Shown in pieces: positions 35,674-45,063 of a stretch of DNA of 64,000 bases. The notes below the pieces were generated by a model that was not told the origin of the DNA, did no database searches, and saw nothing but the letters and a program-made list of their open reading frames with translations. A program made the position numbers and the translations under genes. Source of the DNA: Sphingomonas horti (GTDB lineage: Bacteria; Pseudomonadota; Alphaproteobacteria; Sphingomonadales; Sphingomonadaceae); contig NZ_WQMS01000007.1 in assembly GCF_009753715.1 (NCBI RefSeq), positions 10,001 through 74,000 of the forward strand. Reading direction: 5' to 3'. How positions within the stretch are numbered: position 1 is the stretch's first letter; each line of letters starts with the position of its first letter.

Positions 35674-38100
35674 ATGCACATCAAGCACATCGAGATCAGC
35701 AATTTTCGCAAGTTGCGCGCCGTACGGATCGACTTGGCAGAGGAGAAGACTGTCTTCGTCGGCGCCAACAACAGCGGCAAGACCTCAGCCATGGTCGCCT
35801 TGCGCAAATTCCTGGTCGACACGGGCGACTTTTCGCTGAACGACTTCACTCTCCCGCACTGGCGCAAGCTCGATGACCGCGCCGTGGCCTGGGAAGAGGC
35901 TTATTTGGACGGCCAGCCGCTTCCGGAGATCGCTTGGGACGATCTGATGCCCAGCCTCGATGTCTGGCTCCATGTCGAGGCCACCGAGCTGCGCTACGTC
36001 AAGAAATTCCTTCCAACCATCGAATGGGCCGGCGGCCTGCTGGGCGTTCGTCTGCGCTATGAGCCGAAGGAGCCGGAGACACTCCGCCGCGACTATCTGG
36101 CGTGCCGCAAGGAGGCGATCGACACGCTGCTCAAGGCAAAGCTCGCTGATAGCCCTCCTATTGGGAGTGGCGCCGAGGCGCCGCTAACCGTCGCTCAGGG
36201 CGCTGCCCAGGCCGCGCCGGCGGGAGATGAGTTAGGCGTGTTGGCTGCCCCGGCACCGAGCGGGGGCGGTAAAAGGCCAGCCGTGGAGGTGCCGCTCTGG
36301 CCCCAAACCATCACTGAATACCTGCAGCGACGGATGCGCGGTGCCTTCGGCATCAAAGCGTACCTGCTCGACCCCGACCTGCTTACGGTGCCGACCAACG
36401 GCGAGGCCCATCCCCAAGCGCTCGATCCCTTGAACTTAGCGCTGGAAAGCGACCCCCTTCGCCAGCTGATACGGGTAGACGAGATCGGCGCGCAGCGCGG
36501 TTTGGGATTCACAAAGGCGCGGACGGAGGACGAGGACCGGCCCGAGCCGAGCGGTCGACGCCTGTCTAGCCAGCTTCGCACATATTATTCCAATCACCTC
36601 GACCCTTTCGACAAGCCCGAGCCGAAAGACTTCGAGGCTTTGCGATCTCTGGAGGAGGCACGGCTGGCGTTTGAGGAACGGCTTGAAGACTGCTTCACGG
36701 CCGCCCTGGCCGAGCTGCAGGCGCTCAACTATCCGGGCGTCACCGACCCGCGGCTGAAGCTGAGCAGCGTCATCCGCCCGATCGAGGGCCTTAACCATGC
36801 CTCGGCGGTACAGTACGAGGTGCCTACGACGGGCGCCGACGCCAAGTCGGCGCATCGCCTGCCAGAGGAGTCCAACGGACTGGGCTACCAGAACCTCGTC
36901 TCTATGGTTTTTGGCCTAATGAGTTTCCGCGATCGCTGGATGCGGGTCGGCAAGGCCGGCGCCGCGGTACGCGACGAGGACAGCTTTATCGCGCCTCTCC
37001 ACTTGGTTCTAGTCGAAGAGCCGGAGGCGCACCTTCACGCCCAAGTTCAGCAGGTCTTTATCAAGGAGGCCTACAACGTCCTGCGTCGGCACGACCGGCT
37101 GGGCGAGGCCAGAACGCATCGCACCCAATTGGTGGTCAGCACTCATTCCAGCCACATTGCTCATGCTTGTGAGTTCGAGTGCCTGCGGTACTTCCGCCGC
37201 CGGCCGGCCGACGCCGCAACCGGCGCGGTGCCGTTGGCCAGCGTGATCAACCTGTCGAGCGTATTCGGCGCCGGCGACGCCACCGCGCGGTTCGTGACCC
37301 GTTATCTGAAGGCTACCCACTGCGACCTCTTCTTCGCCGACGGCGCGATCCTGCTCGAAGGACCGGCTGAACGTATCCTGGCTCCGCATTTCGTTCAGAC
37401 CCGAGCGGCCTATGACCATCTTCGGCGCTGCTACGTCAGCTGGTTGGAGGTGGGTGGCAGTCATGCCCACCGGCTTCGGCCGCTCCTCCATGCCCTGGCA
37501 CTTCCGACCCTGATCGTTACCGATCTCGACGCCAAGGACCCCAAAAGTCAGGCTGCCGCGCCGCCGCAGCGCGGCGTGGGCCTCTTGGCGCGGAACGAAA
37601 CCTTGAAGACCTGGGTTCCGAAGGAAGAGAAGCTCGATGTCCTGCTGGACGCAAAGTTCGAGGATAAAGTCCATACCGATGACACCGGTTACGCCGTCCG
37701 GGTCGCCTACCAGCAGCCGTGCCAAGTCAGTCTGAAGAGCGGGACGCTGGCCGAGGCGCTCGCCAATACTTTCGAGGACGCCCTGGTCTATGAGAACCTC
37801 GGCATCTTCGAGCGCCTCGAGGGAACCGGCCTCATCGCCAAGTTCCGGGATGCCATCGCTGCGGCAGCAGACCTGCCCGCGCTCGCCGCGGACGTCCAGA
37901 AGTTCCTGGTAAAGGGCAAGGCCGAGTTCGCTCTGAACCTTCTTTACGCGACCTACAAGAAGACCGTCGACGGCACCCAGACGGAGGCGGACGTGATCGA
38001 CGACTTGGTGGTCCCGGCCTACATTCATGAAGGGCTTATGTGGCTGTCGGGAGAACTGAAGCAGCGCGAACTGGAACTGCCGGCGGCGGCTGCGGCGTGA
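35674..38100 (+). CDS. OLD-family ATPase/TOPRIM nuclease (GajA-like)
   Basis: An 808-residue protein. The N-terminal ABC-type ATPase begins IKHIEISNFRKLRAVRID with Walker A GANNSGKT (residues 30-37). A long insertion (about 145-300) contains an Ala/Pro/Gly-rich linker. The signature-like segment SNGLGYQNLVSM is followed by Walker B LVLVEEPEAHLH (Glu448-Glu449) and the H-loop STHSSH. The C-terminal TOPRIM domain has Glu562 in LLEGPAE and Asp617/Asp619 in VTDLD, predicting metal-dependent DNA cleavage. The UvrD helicase gene overlaps its stop (GTGA), the class 2 OLD or Gabija layout. At about 800 residues it is clearly longer than Gabija GajA (about 580). ATG 35674 has a CGGGGGA site; an upstream TTG is less likely. 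Confidence 0.88.
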   Translation: MHIKHIEISNFRKLRAVRIDLAEEKTVFVGANNSGKTSAMVALRKFLVDTGDFSLNDFTLPHWRKLDDRAVAWEEAYLDGQPLPEIAWDDLMPSLDVWLHVEATELRYVKKFLPTIEWAGGLLGVRLRYEPKEPETLRRDYLACRKEAIDTLLKAKLADSPPIGSGAEAPLTVAQGAAQAAPAGDELGVLAAPAPSGGGKRPAVEVPLWPQTITEYLQRRMRGAFGIKAYLLDPDLLTVPTNGEAHPQALDPLNLALESDPLRQLIRVDEIGAQRGLGFTKARTEDEDRPEPSGRRLSSQLRTYYSNHLDPFDKPEPKDFEALRSLEEARLAFEERLEDCFTAALAELQALNYPGVTDPRLKLSSVIRPIEGLNHASAVQYEVPTTGADAKSAHRLPEESNGLGYQNLVSMVFGLMSFRDRWMRVGKAGAAVRDEDSFIAPLHLVLVEEPEAHLHAQVQQVFIKEAYNVLRRHDRLGEARTHRTQLVVSTHSSHIAHACEFECLRYFRRRPADAATGAVPLASVINLSSVFGAGDATARFVTRYLKATHCDLFFADGAILLEGPAERILAPHFVQTRAAYDHLRRCYVSWLEVGGSHAHRLRPLLHALALPTLIVTDLDAKDPKSQAAAPPQRGVGLLARNETLKTWVPKEEKLDVLLDAKFEDKVHTDDTGYAVRVAYQQPCQVSLKSGTLAEALANTFEDALVYENLGIFERLEGTGLIAKFRDAIAAAADLPALAADVQKFLVKGKAEFALNLLYATYKKTVDGTQTEADVIDDLVVPAYIHEGLMWLSGELKQRELELPAAAAA

Positions 38101-39959
38101 CTGAAGCGGTGATTGCGTCCGACAACATCGATCTGGATAGCGGCGCCGACGAGCTTATTGCCAAGTGCCTGGACCTAGACGCGCCGCAGAGCTTCTTTCT
38201 GTTCGCCGGCGCGGGGTCGGGCAAGACCGGCTCTCTGGTTCGAGCCCTGAAGTCTGTCCAGGCGCGTTTTAGCCGGGAGCTTCGCTTGTCAGGCCGCCGG
38301 GTGGCGGTGATCACCTATACCAACAAGGCCCGTGACGAGATCGAGCGGCGCCTGGAATTTGACCCAATCATCCAGGTAAGCACCATCCACAGCTTTGCCT
38401 GGCAGCTGATCGGCGGGCTAGATCGCGACATTCGGGAATGGCTTCGCGGCAACCTCGCGTTGGAGATCGCGGATCTCAGGACGGCAGAGGCGAAGGGCCG
38501 GGCGGGCAAGGCCTCAGAAACCAGAAAGGTGAAGATCGCCAGCAAGACGCGGCGGCTGGAGCGTTTGGATGAGGTGCGTCGTTTCACCTACAGCCCGACC
38601 GGCGAAAATCGCGGGCAAGCCGCGCTCAGCCACACTGAAGTGCTGAAGATCGCGACGGAATTTCTGGCCAAGCCGGCCATGCGTCAGATTCTGGTCGGCG
38701 AACATCCGATCCTACTGATCGACGAGAGCCAGGACACCAACGGTCCCCTGCTCGACGCGCTCTTCGCCGTCCAAGCCGCGCACCGGGACGCGTTTGCCCT
38801 AGGCCTGTTCGGCGACATGATGCAGCGGATATACAGCGACGGACGCAAGGGTCTTGGGGAGGACCTTCCCGAAGACTGGGCCAAGCCCAAAAAGCAGCTG
38901 AACCATCGCTGTCCCAAGCGGGTCATCGCCTTGCTCAACAAGATCCGCGGTCCGGTTGACGCGCAGGTCCAGACGCCTCGCACGCGGGCGGTCGAGGGTC
39001 TGGTGCGGTTGTTCGTGCTGCCGGCGACGACCGCCGACAAGGCGGGGGCCGAAGCGGCGGTCGCGGCGTGCATGGCCGAGCTGACCAAGGATTCGGCCTG
39101 GCACGAGGCATCCGGGTCCAAGCGCCTGATCCTCGAGCACAAGATGGCCGCCCGACGACTCGACTTCTTGGAACTCTACGCACCGCTTTACGCCGTGGAC
39201 GGTTTCAAGACAGGTTTGCGCGAGGGCAGCTTGCCGGTCGTGCGCTTCTTCACCCATGAGGTCGCGCCGCTGGTCAGGGCGCAGCGCGCGGACGATCGCT
39301 TTGCAGTGGGGCGCTTGCTGAGGGACAGCTCGCCCCTGCTTGCGCTGACCCAGGATGGGGACGCCACTGACATGCCTGCGGCGCTGGCGGCGGTGAGAAA
39401 CGCCTTGGGCGAGTTGATGGGCCTGTTCGAGAGCGGCGCGGACCCAGCGCTCGTTAACGTGCTTCGCAATATAATGGGCAGTCGGCTCCTGTCGATTCCG
39501 GAAAGCCTGCAACCCAGCGCCCTTCGAAAGATCGCGCCTGAAGCCGCCCACGGTAACGACGAGGAGGCCGACGACGAGCGCACGGCCGCGATCGACCGGT
39601 TCCTCGAGGCCCCGTTCTCGCAAGTGATCCGATACGATGACTATGTCTCTGGGCGCGCGGCGTTCGACACCCACCAAGGCGTAAAGGGGCTGGAGTTTCC
39701 GCGCGTAATGGTGATCATGGACGATTTGGAGTCTGGCGGGTTCACGTTTAGCTACGAGAAGCTGCTCGGCAGCAAAGGCGAGGCTAACGAGGCCACCCAG
39801 CGCCTGTTCTATGTCACCTGCAGCCGCGCCGAGGAGAGCCTCGCGCTCGTAACCTATAGCGCCGATCCCGAAGCTGTTCGGCGCAACGTCATCGCCAATG
39901 GCTGGTTCGAGCCGCACGAGATCGAAGTGATGGAACCGAGCGTTGGCATCTCCAGCTGA
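38097..39959 (+). CDS. UvrD-like superfamily 1 helicase (GajB-like)
   Basis: A 620-residue helicase. Walker A AGAGSGKT (residues 37-44), motif Ia ITYTNKARDEI, motif II LIDESQD (Asp209-Glu210), a motif III-like LGLFGDMMQRIY, motif V THQGVKGLEFPRVMVI and motif VI RLFYVTCSRAEESLAL. All catalytic motifs are present. GTG start 38097 overlaps the stop of the OLD-like nuclease, so the two are translated together. Together they form a predicted anti-phage nuclease-helicase pair. Confidence 0.88.
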   Translation: MTEAVIASDNIDLDSGADELIAKCLDLDAPQSFFLFAGAGSGKTGSLVRALKSVQARFSRELRLSGRRVAVITYTNKARDEIERRLEFDPIIQVSTIHSFAWQLIGGLDRDIREWLRGNLALEIADLRTAEAKGRAGKASETRKVKIASKTRRLERLDEVRRFTYSPTGENRGQAALSHTEVLKIATEFLAKPAMRQILVGEHPILLIDESQDTNGPLLDALFAVQAAHRDAFALGLFGDMMQRIYSDGRKGLGEDLPEDWAKPKKQLNHRCPKRVIALLNKIRGPVDAQVQTPRTRAVEGLVRLFVLPATTADKAGAEAAVAACMAELTKDSAWHEASGSKRLILEHKMAARRLDFLELYAPLYAVDGFKTGLREGSLPVVRFFTHEVAPLVRAQRADDRFAVGRLLRDSSPLLALTQDGDATDMPAALAAVRNALGELMGLFESGADPALVNVLRNIMGSRLLSIPESLQPSALRKIAPEAAHGNDEEADDERTAAIDRFLEAPFSQVIRYDDYVSGRAAFDTHQGVKGLEFPRVMVIMDDLESGGFTFSYEKLLGSKGEANEATQRLFYVTCSRAEESLALVTYSADPEAVRRNVIANGWFEPHEIEVMEPSVGISS

Positions 39960-40038
39960 TGCGCTCATCCGGGTCGATTGGCGACGGTGCGCGCCAAACA
40001 GGGTGTCGTGGATGACGCCTGCTCAAAAGGCTGTGGGC

Positions 40039-40074
40039 GACTCACTCCTCCACACAAATACGCACTTGTGAGTC
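40039..40074. promoter_or_regulatory. Inverted-repeat operator candidate before the RM operon
   Basis: GACTCAC (40039-40045) and GTGAGTC (40068-40074) form an inverted repeat. Nested inside it is CACAA (40053-40057) with TTGTG (40066-40070). It lies 44 bases before the start of the small RHH gene in the only sizeable gap (about 160 bases) ahead of the operon. It is a natural target for that regulator, by inference. Confidence 0.4.
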
Positions 40075-40117
40075 GTGAGGATTCGGCCGATCATTGGATG
40101 CTTCAGGAGCATGTCCG

Positions 40118-40300
40118 TTGGCTCACCCCGTCCGTGTCCAGGTTCTGTTGAGTCGTCCCGACGCGGAGCGGTTCGAGCGCTTCTGTGAGCTGCACGGTCA
40201 CAAGAAGTCGACGCTGATCGCGCGGCTGGTCCGCGACCATCTTGATCGCGAAGGCTTCGCAATGCAGCGCGAATTCTTCAACGAAAGTGCCAGAAAATGA
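40118..40300 (+). CDS. Small ribbon-helix-helix-type regulator candidate
   Basis: A 60-residue protein. A beta strand (HPVRVQVLLSRPDAERFERF) is followed by two helices (KKSTLIARLVRDHLDREG), the CopG/Arc pattern. I chose TTG 40118 because AGGAG lies 10 bases upstream; the frame also opens earlier, without a good site. Its stop overlaps the methyltransferase ATG (ATGA), so it heads the restriction-modification operon and may act as its controller protein. Confidence 0.65.
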   Translation: MAHPVRVQVLLSRPDAERFERFCELHGHKKSTLIARLVRDHLDREGFAMQREFFNESARK

Positions 40301-41799
40301 ATGCTGCCGACCAGCAAGCCGTGCTGAGTAAGATCGCGCGGCTGCGCGCCGGCGGGGCGCCCCGCGTCCTCGATCTTTTTGCAGGGTGCGGCGGCCTGTC
40401 CCTTGGGTTTCAAGCGGCAGGGTTCGATATCGCCGGCGCGCTCGAGATCGATGCCGATGCCGCGCGCTCTCATGGCCTGAATTTCCATCGCGGCGATCCG
40501 CTGCATTCCGAGCCGCGCGACATTATTCAGCTGCGTCCGGAGCGATTTGCCGACGCGCTCGGCCTCGGACCGGTCAATACGTGCGTCGATGTGATCGTGG
40601 GCGGACCACCATGCCAAGCCTTCGCACGGGTCGGCCGATCCAAGCTGCGCGAGATCGACGAGCATCCCGAAGCGTTCAAGCACGATCCACGCGCGCAGCT
40701 CTACCTAGAATATCTGCGTTATGTCGAAGCATTCCGGCCGTTGGCCCTGCTGATGGAAAATGTGCCGGACGCGCTCAACCATGGCGGGCAGAACATCGCG
40801 GAGGAAACCTGTGAGGTGCTACGCGACAAGGGCTATGTAGCCGGATACACCCTGCTCAACGCGTCCTTCTATGGCGTGCCGCAGATGCGCGAGCGCATGA
40901 TCCTCCTTGCCTATCGCGAGGAGCTCGGTGCGTCGGTACACTTCCCAGCGCCCACACACTTCATGCAGCTCCCGCCTGGGTATGCGGGCAGCCGTCAGGT
41001 GGCGCTCAAGCTGCTCAACCGCTCCAGCCTCGCTGACGAGGCTCACAGCTATATCGACCCCCCCGAGGCGGATCGCTCACTCCCACCTGCGGTGAGCGCA
41101 GCGGAGGCGCTCGCTGATCTTCCCGCCATCACCGAGCATCTCGAAGGCAGGCTGAAGCGCGGCGCGCGCCGGTTCGACGGCTTCAGCGCGTATCGTCCCG
41201 GCAAGCCGGCCGGTTATGGCAAGCTCATGCGGACATGGCCGGGCTTCGAGAGCGAAGCGGGCGTCAACGATCACGTCATCCGCTACCTGCCCCGCGACTG
41301 GAAGCTGTTCGCGCGCATGAATCCCGGCGATCAATATCCCGAGGCTCATGCCCATGCGGTCGCCATGTTCGAGGAGGCGCTCGCCGCGCAACGTGCCGCG
41401 ACCGGCCGGCCGATCCGTACCGGCAGCAAGGAATGGGAGACACTGCGGTCGTCCATCGTGCCGCCGTACGACGTCGGCAAGTTTCCGAACAAATGGCGCA
41501 AGATGGAGCCTGATCTGCCTGCGCGCACGCTCATGGCGCATCTCGGCAAGGACAGCTACAGCCACATCCATTACGACAGCGCTCAGGCGCGCACCATCTC
41601 GGTCCGCGAGGCCGCGCGCCTTCAGTCCTTTCCGGACGGCTTCGTTTTTTCCGGAACGATGAATCCGGCATTCCGGCAGATCGGCAATGCCGTGCCGCCG
41701 CTGCTGGCCCAGGCAGTGGCGCAGGCGATGTACGCAACCCTCCAGACGGCAGTGAAGGACAAGCTGAATGAGCCTTTCGGAGCGGCGGCGGCAATTTGA
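40297..41799 (+). CDS. DNA cytosine-5 methyltransferase
   Basis: A 500-residue C5 methyltransferase. Motif I is VLDLFAGCGGLSLGFQAAGF, the catalytic motif IV GGPPCQAFARVG has Cys106, motif VI is MENVPD (Glu154), motif VIII is QMRERMILL and motif X is QIGNAVPP (Gln461). The target-recognition region is large (about 230-400). It should protect host DNA in the RM operon. The recognition sequence cannot be read from the protein. It overlaps the next gene by 32 bases. Confidence 0.95.
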   Translation: MNAADQQAVLSKIARLRAGGAPRVLDLFAGCGGLSLGFQAAGFDIAGALEIDADAARSHGLNFHRGDPLHSEPRDIIQLRPERFADALGLGPVNTCVDVIVGGPPCQAFARVGRSKLREIDEHPEAFKHDPRAQLYLEYLRYVEAFRPLALLMENVPDALNHGGQNIAEETCEVLRDKGYVAGYTLLNASFYGVPQMRERMILLAYREELGASVHFPAPTHFMQLPPGYAGSRQVALKLLNRSSLADEAHSYIDPPEADRSLPPAVSAAEALADLPAITEHLEGRLKRGARRFDGFSAYRPGKPAGYGKLMRTWPGFESEAGVNDHVIRYLPRDWKLFARMNPGDQYPEAHAHAVAMFEEALAAQRAATGRPIRTGSKEWETLRSSIVPPYDVGKFPNKWRKMEPDLPARTLMAHLGKDSYSHIHYDSAQARTISVREAARLQSFPDGFVFSGTMNPAFRQIGNAVPPLLAQAVAQAMYATLQTAVKDKLNEPFGAAAAI

Positions 41800-43411
41800 G
41801 CGCGCATCGCGCGCCGATCCCCTGGTTACGCCGAAGACCAAGTTTCACAAACTGTTCGGTGTCTCCAACAGCGCCAAAGTTATCCCGGGCGGTCTGCAAC
41901 TCGGTGTCGTCAACCTCGACAATGTCGTGGATGATGTCGATGCGTTCGCTTTCGCCTGCACCATGGTGTTCCCGCCGGCAGACGAGGTCTATTTCACCGC
42001 CTATGTGCGGTCCGGTACGCAGGCGATGATCTCTCGGCTCACCGACATGAAGCGGCGCGGCGCGGATGCGGCCGTGGCGGCGACCGTCGAGGATGAGGCG
42101 GAGGAGGAAGACGGGCTCGGCTATGCCGCTCGCAATAACAACACGGTGGTGGTGCTCGCGGACGACGGACATTTCTATCTTCGCAACCAGGGCTTCTGGG
42201 ACACGCTGCCCACCAATCGCGCGGCGTTCGGCCCGCCCATTCCGGTCGACCGTATCAATGTCGCCCTCTGGCCGCCCGCCGCGTCCGCCCAGCGCAGCCT
42301 GCTGGCGCGCGAGTTCATCGGCTATCTTGCGCGGTTCACAGGGCGCGAGAAGGTCCATGAAATCCGAGTCTGGGAGGACGCCTCCGCCGTCAGCGCCGCT
42401 ATGCGTCGCATGCCGGACAGCGTCCCGATCGACGAGATCCGCACGGCGATCGCAGCCCTAGGCGGTGTCTATCCTGACGCGCTGATTGACCGGTTCCACG
42501 TCGGCCTCAACCATCTCGCGCATAAGCATTTCGTCATCCTCCCCGGTATTTCGGGAACCGGAAAGACACTGCTTGCGCGGCAATATGCGCGCGCCGTTCA
42601 TGGCATTCCTTCTCTGGACGCACCCGACCCACTGCTTTTCATCTGCCCCGTGCGCCCGGAATGGACCGATCCTACCGGTCTCACCGGCTATTTTGACGTG
42701 CTGCAAAACCGCTATGTCGTCCCGCCCTTCCTTGAGGCGATGCTGGTCGCCACCGCCTATCCTGATGCGCCGGTGTTCGTCGTTCTCGACGAGATGAATC
42801 TAGCCCGGGTCGAATATTATCTGGCCGACATCCTGAGCAGCATCGAAAGCCAGCACCCCGTCGTGCTACATTCAAACAGCGTGCCGCTCGAGGGCAGCAC
42901 GGGCGGCGAAATCCCGCCTCGGCTTGCCCTTCCGGCCAATCTCTTTCTGATCGGCACGATCAACATCGACGAGACCACCAATACGCTCAGCGACAAGGTG
43001 CTCGACCGCTCGGTCGTGGTCGACATGTCGCACGTCAATCTGACCCGCTTCTTCGAGGTCCTCACCGGACGCGAGGCGAGCCTTGCTCCCTCGGTCCAGG
43101 TCTGCGCTGCCGTTCTCGAACCTCTGAACGCACTGCTTGCACCCCATGGACTTGGGTTCGGCTATCGTCTGGCCGAGGAGTTCGTGCGGTATCACGCCTT
43201 TGCCGTTTCGCGGCTCGGTTCGGAATCGGGTGCCGTCATCGATGACCTGTTGGTGCAGAAGGCGCTGGTGCGGCTACGTGGCGGCGAGGCGCAGCGGCTG
43301 ATGCTGTCGGGTCTCGCCGCGACGCTGAACGGCTATCCGCGCGCCCTCGAAGTCATTGCCCGGTTGATCGCTGAACTCGAGGAGCTCGGCACCTTCCAGA
43401 ATGCCCGATGA
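41768..43411 (+). CDS. McrB-like AAA+ NTPase (BsuMI/LlaJI R1-like)
   Basis: A 547-residue protein. An N-terminal region (1-245) of unknown fold, likely the DNA-recognition part, is followed by an AAA+ module of McrB type: Walker A GISGTGKT (260-267), the typical McrB Walker B LDEMNLARVEYYLADIL (Asp341-Glu342) and sensor GTINIDETTNTLSDKVLDR. McrB relatives power DNA translocation for a partner nuclease. An ATG 32 bases before the methyltransferase stop starts it, so it is tightly coupled. Confidence 0.88.
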   Translation: MSLSERRRQFERASRADPLVTPKTKFHKLFGVSNSAKVIPGGLQLGVVNLDNVVDDVDAFAFACTMVFPPADEVYFTAYVRSGTQAMISRLTDMKRRGADAAVAATVEDEAEEEDGLGYAARNNNTVVVLADDGHFYLRNQGFWDTLPTNRAAFGPPIPVDRINVALWPPAASAQRSLLAREFIGYLARFTGREKVHEIRVWEDASAVSAAMRRMPDSVPIDEIRTAIAALGGVYPDALIDRFHVGLNHLAHKHFVILPGISGTGKTLLARQYARAVHGIPSLDAPDPLLFICPVRPEWTDPTGLTGYFDVLQNRYVVPPFLEAMLVATAYPDAPVFVVLDEMNLARVEYYLADILSSIESQHPVVLHSNSVPLEGSTGGEIPPRLALPANLFLIGTINIDETTNTLSDKVLDRSVVVDMSHVNLTRFFEVLTGREASLAPSVQVCAAVLEPLNALLAPHGLGFGYRLAEEFVRYHAFAVSRLGSESGAVIDDLLVQKALVRLRGGEAQRLMLSGLAATLNGYPRALEVIARLIAELEELGTFQNAR

Positions 43412-45063
43412 CCGAGCTGTGCGTCCGTCCGGCGGGCTCGCCGGGTCCGGGATGGCGGGTTTGGCCGGACGCGCAGCCAATCCCGCCCGGCGCCATAGCT
43501 GAGGCGAATGATTATTTTTTTGAATTGAGCGGCGCCGAAGGCGCGCCGGATGCCGACCTTTTTATCGACGATCTTGCTCTGGAGGCGCTTCGAACCCGCA
43601 ACGCGTCATCTGCGCGCTGGCGGTGGAGTCCGGGCTTCCACGCCGGCACCGCGGAGTGCCGGCTTCGCCTCGCGGGTCGGTCGCATACTTTCGACGTGAT
43701 TCTTGATCCGGCCGAACGCAAACTCACGCGCGACGCCTTCGACACCATGGTGCGCGAGATTCTCGAAGACAGTTTCGCGCTTTTCTCGCTCTCATCCTTT
43801 CATAAGGGGCTTTCGCGCGGCAACGGCCACAAGCCGCCGCCGCTGGCCCGACTGCAGTTCCTGCGCAGCCGGATCGGCGAGATCGCGCGGACGGTCGAGG
43901 CGATTGCCGCGTCGCCCCGCAAACTCCTCCGCGGCGAAGACGTCGCGCTACCCTTTCACCGCGCCGCCGGTGCGACCGGCGCGGAAATCCTTAAGTCTTT
44001 CCGTTCGGGCCGCGTCCTCGTTGCGCAACATTCGGCCCGGCTCCCGCCGGGACTGGCAGGGCACCTGCCCGCTCAAATCCTGAAGCGCACCCGCCGCTCG
44101 ACCTTCGATCGTCTTGAACATCGCGAGATCAAGGCGAGCCTGCGTCTGTGGTCGGCTTGGCTGACGGGTGCGGCGGTGCTGCTCGCCTCAGCGCCGGGCG
44201 ATGGCGAAGTCGCGCAGACCGCATCCACCTGGAGCCGCCGCCTGCGCCGTCTCGCGCACACGCTCGACAAGCTGCTCCGACTGCCGTTGTTTGCGGATGT
44301 CGGCACGGCTCCGCCACGCGTCACCGCCTCAGCGATCTGGCGAGCCGACCCGCGTTACCGGCGCTTCCACCAGCTCTGGCGCGACATGTCGCTCGGCATC
44401 ACCAACCTGTTCGGCGACTTTCTGGACATGCCGCTGGCGCGCACCTTCGATCTTTACGAGCTCTGGTGCTTTCTGCGGCTGCTGCGCGTCGCTGCCGCGC
44501 GCAATACTGGCCCACCACTTGAGCTTGGGTCGCTGTTCCTCGCTGACGCTGCGGGGCTAACGCTCGCCGCGGGTGCCGTCACCGTGCCGCTGCCCGGCCT
44601 CGGCCTGACGCTCTGCTTCCAGCGCCGCTATCGCGAATTCTGGCGAGAGCAGGAAGGCGTGGGCAGCTTCAGTCGCGACATGCAGCCAGACATCGTCTTC
44701 GAGCGCCGCGACGCTGCCGCGGATCAGCCGCTACGCCTGATCGTCATCGACGCAAAATATCGGATTGGACCTGGGCTCAATGACGCGCTTGGCAGCGCCC
44801 ACATGTACCGCGATGCGATCGTGCATGGCGCCGCCGGGGGAATTAAGGGCACGGTCGATGCGGCCTATCTCGTGACGCCCGACGCTCCGCTTGTCGCGGG
44901 ACCGTGGCGCGACACGCGCCTCCCGGCGCGCCTGTTCCACCCGGACTACCGCCGCACCTTCCGCTTCGGTGCTGTGACTTTGCAGCCCGGTATGCCAATG
45001 ACGGTGATCGAGGCGGCGTTCGACGCAATGACAGAGGACGCCACCATTCGTCGGAGCGACTGA
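43408..45063 (+). CDS. DUF2357 McrC-like PD-(D/E)XK nuclease
   Basis: A 551-residue protein. The N-terminal part is probably the McrB-contacting DUF2357 region. FDLYELWCFLRLLRVAA starts the C-terminal nuclease. Active-site residues are visible as Asp428 in PDIVFERRD and Asp448-Ala-Lys450 in IVIDAKYRIG. It should be the cleaving subunit partnered with the AAA+ protein, as McrC is for McrB. Overlaps its upstream neighbour by 4 bases. Confidence 0.86.
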   Translation: MTELCVRPAGSPGPGWRVWPDAQPIPPGAIAEANDYFFELSGAEGAPDADLFIDDLALEALRTRNASSARWRWSPGFHAGTAECRLRLAGRSHTFDVILDPAERKLTRDAFDTMVREILEDSFALFSLSSFHKGLSRGNGHKPPPLARLQFLRSRIGEIARTVEAIAASPRKLLRGEDVALPFHRAAGATGAEILKSFRSGRVLVAQHSARLPPGLAGHLPAQILKRTRRSTFDRLEHREIKASLRLWSAWLTGAAVLLASAPGDGEVAQTASTWSRRLRRLAHTLDKLLRLPLFADVGTAPPRVTASAIWRADPRYRRFHQLWRDMSLGITNLFGDFLDMPLARTFDLYELWCFLRLLRVAAARNTGPPLELGSLFLADAAGLTLAAGAVTVPLPGLGLTLCFQRRYREFWREQEGVGSFSRDMQPDIVFERRDAAADQPLRLIVIDAKYRIGPGLNDALGSAHMYRDAIVHGAAGGIKGTVDAAYLVTPDAPLVAGPWRDTRLPARLFHPDYRRTFRFGAVTLQPGMPMTVIEAAFDAMTEDATIRRSD

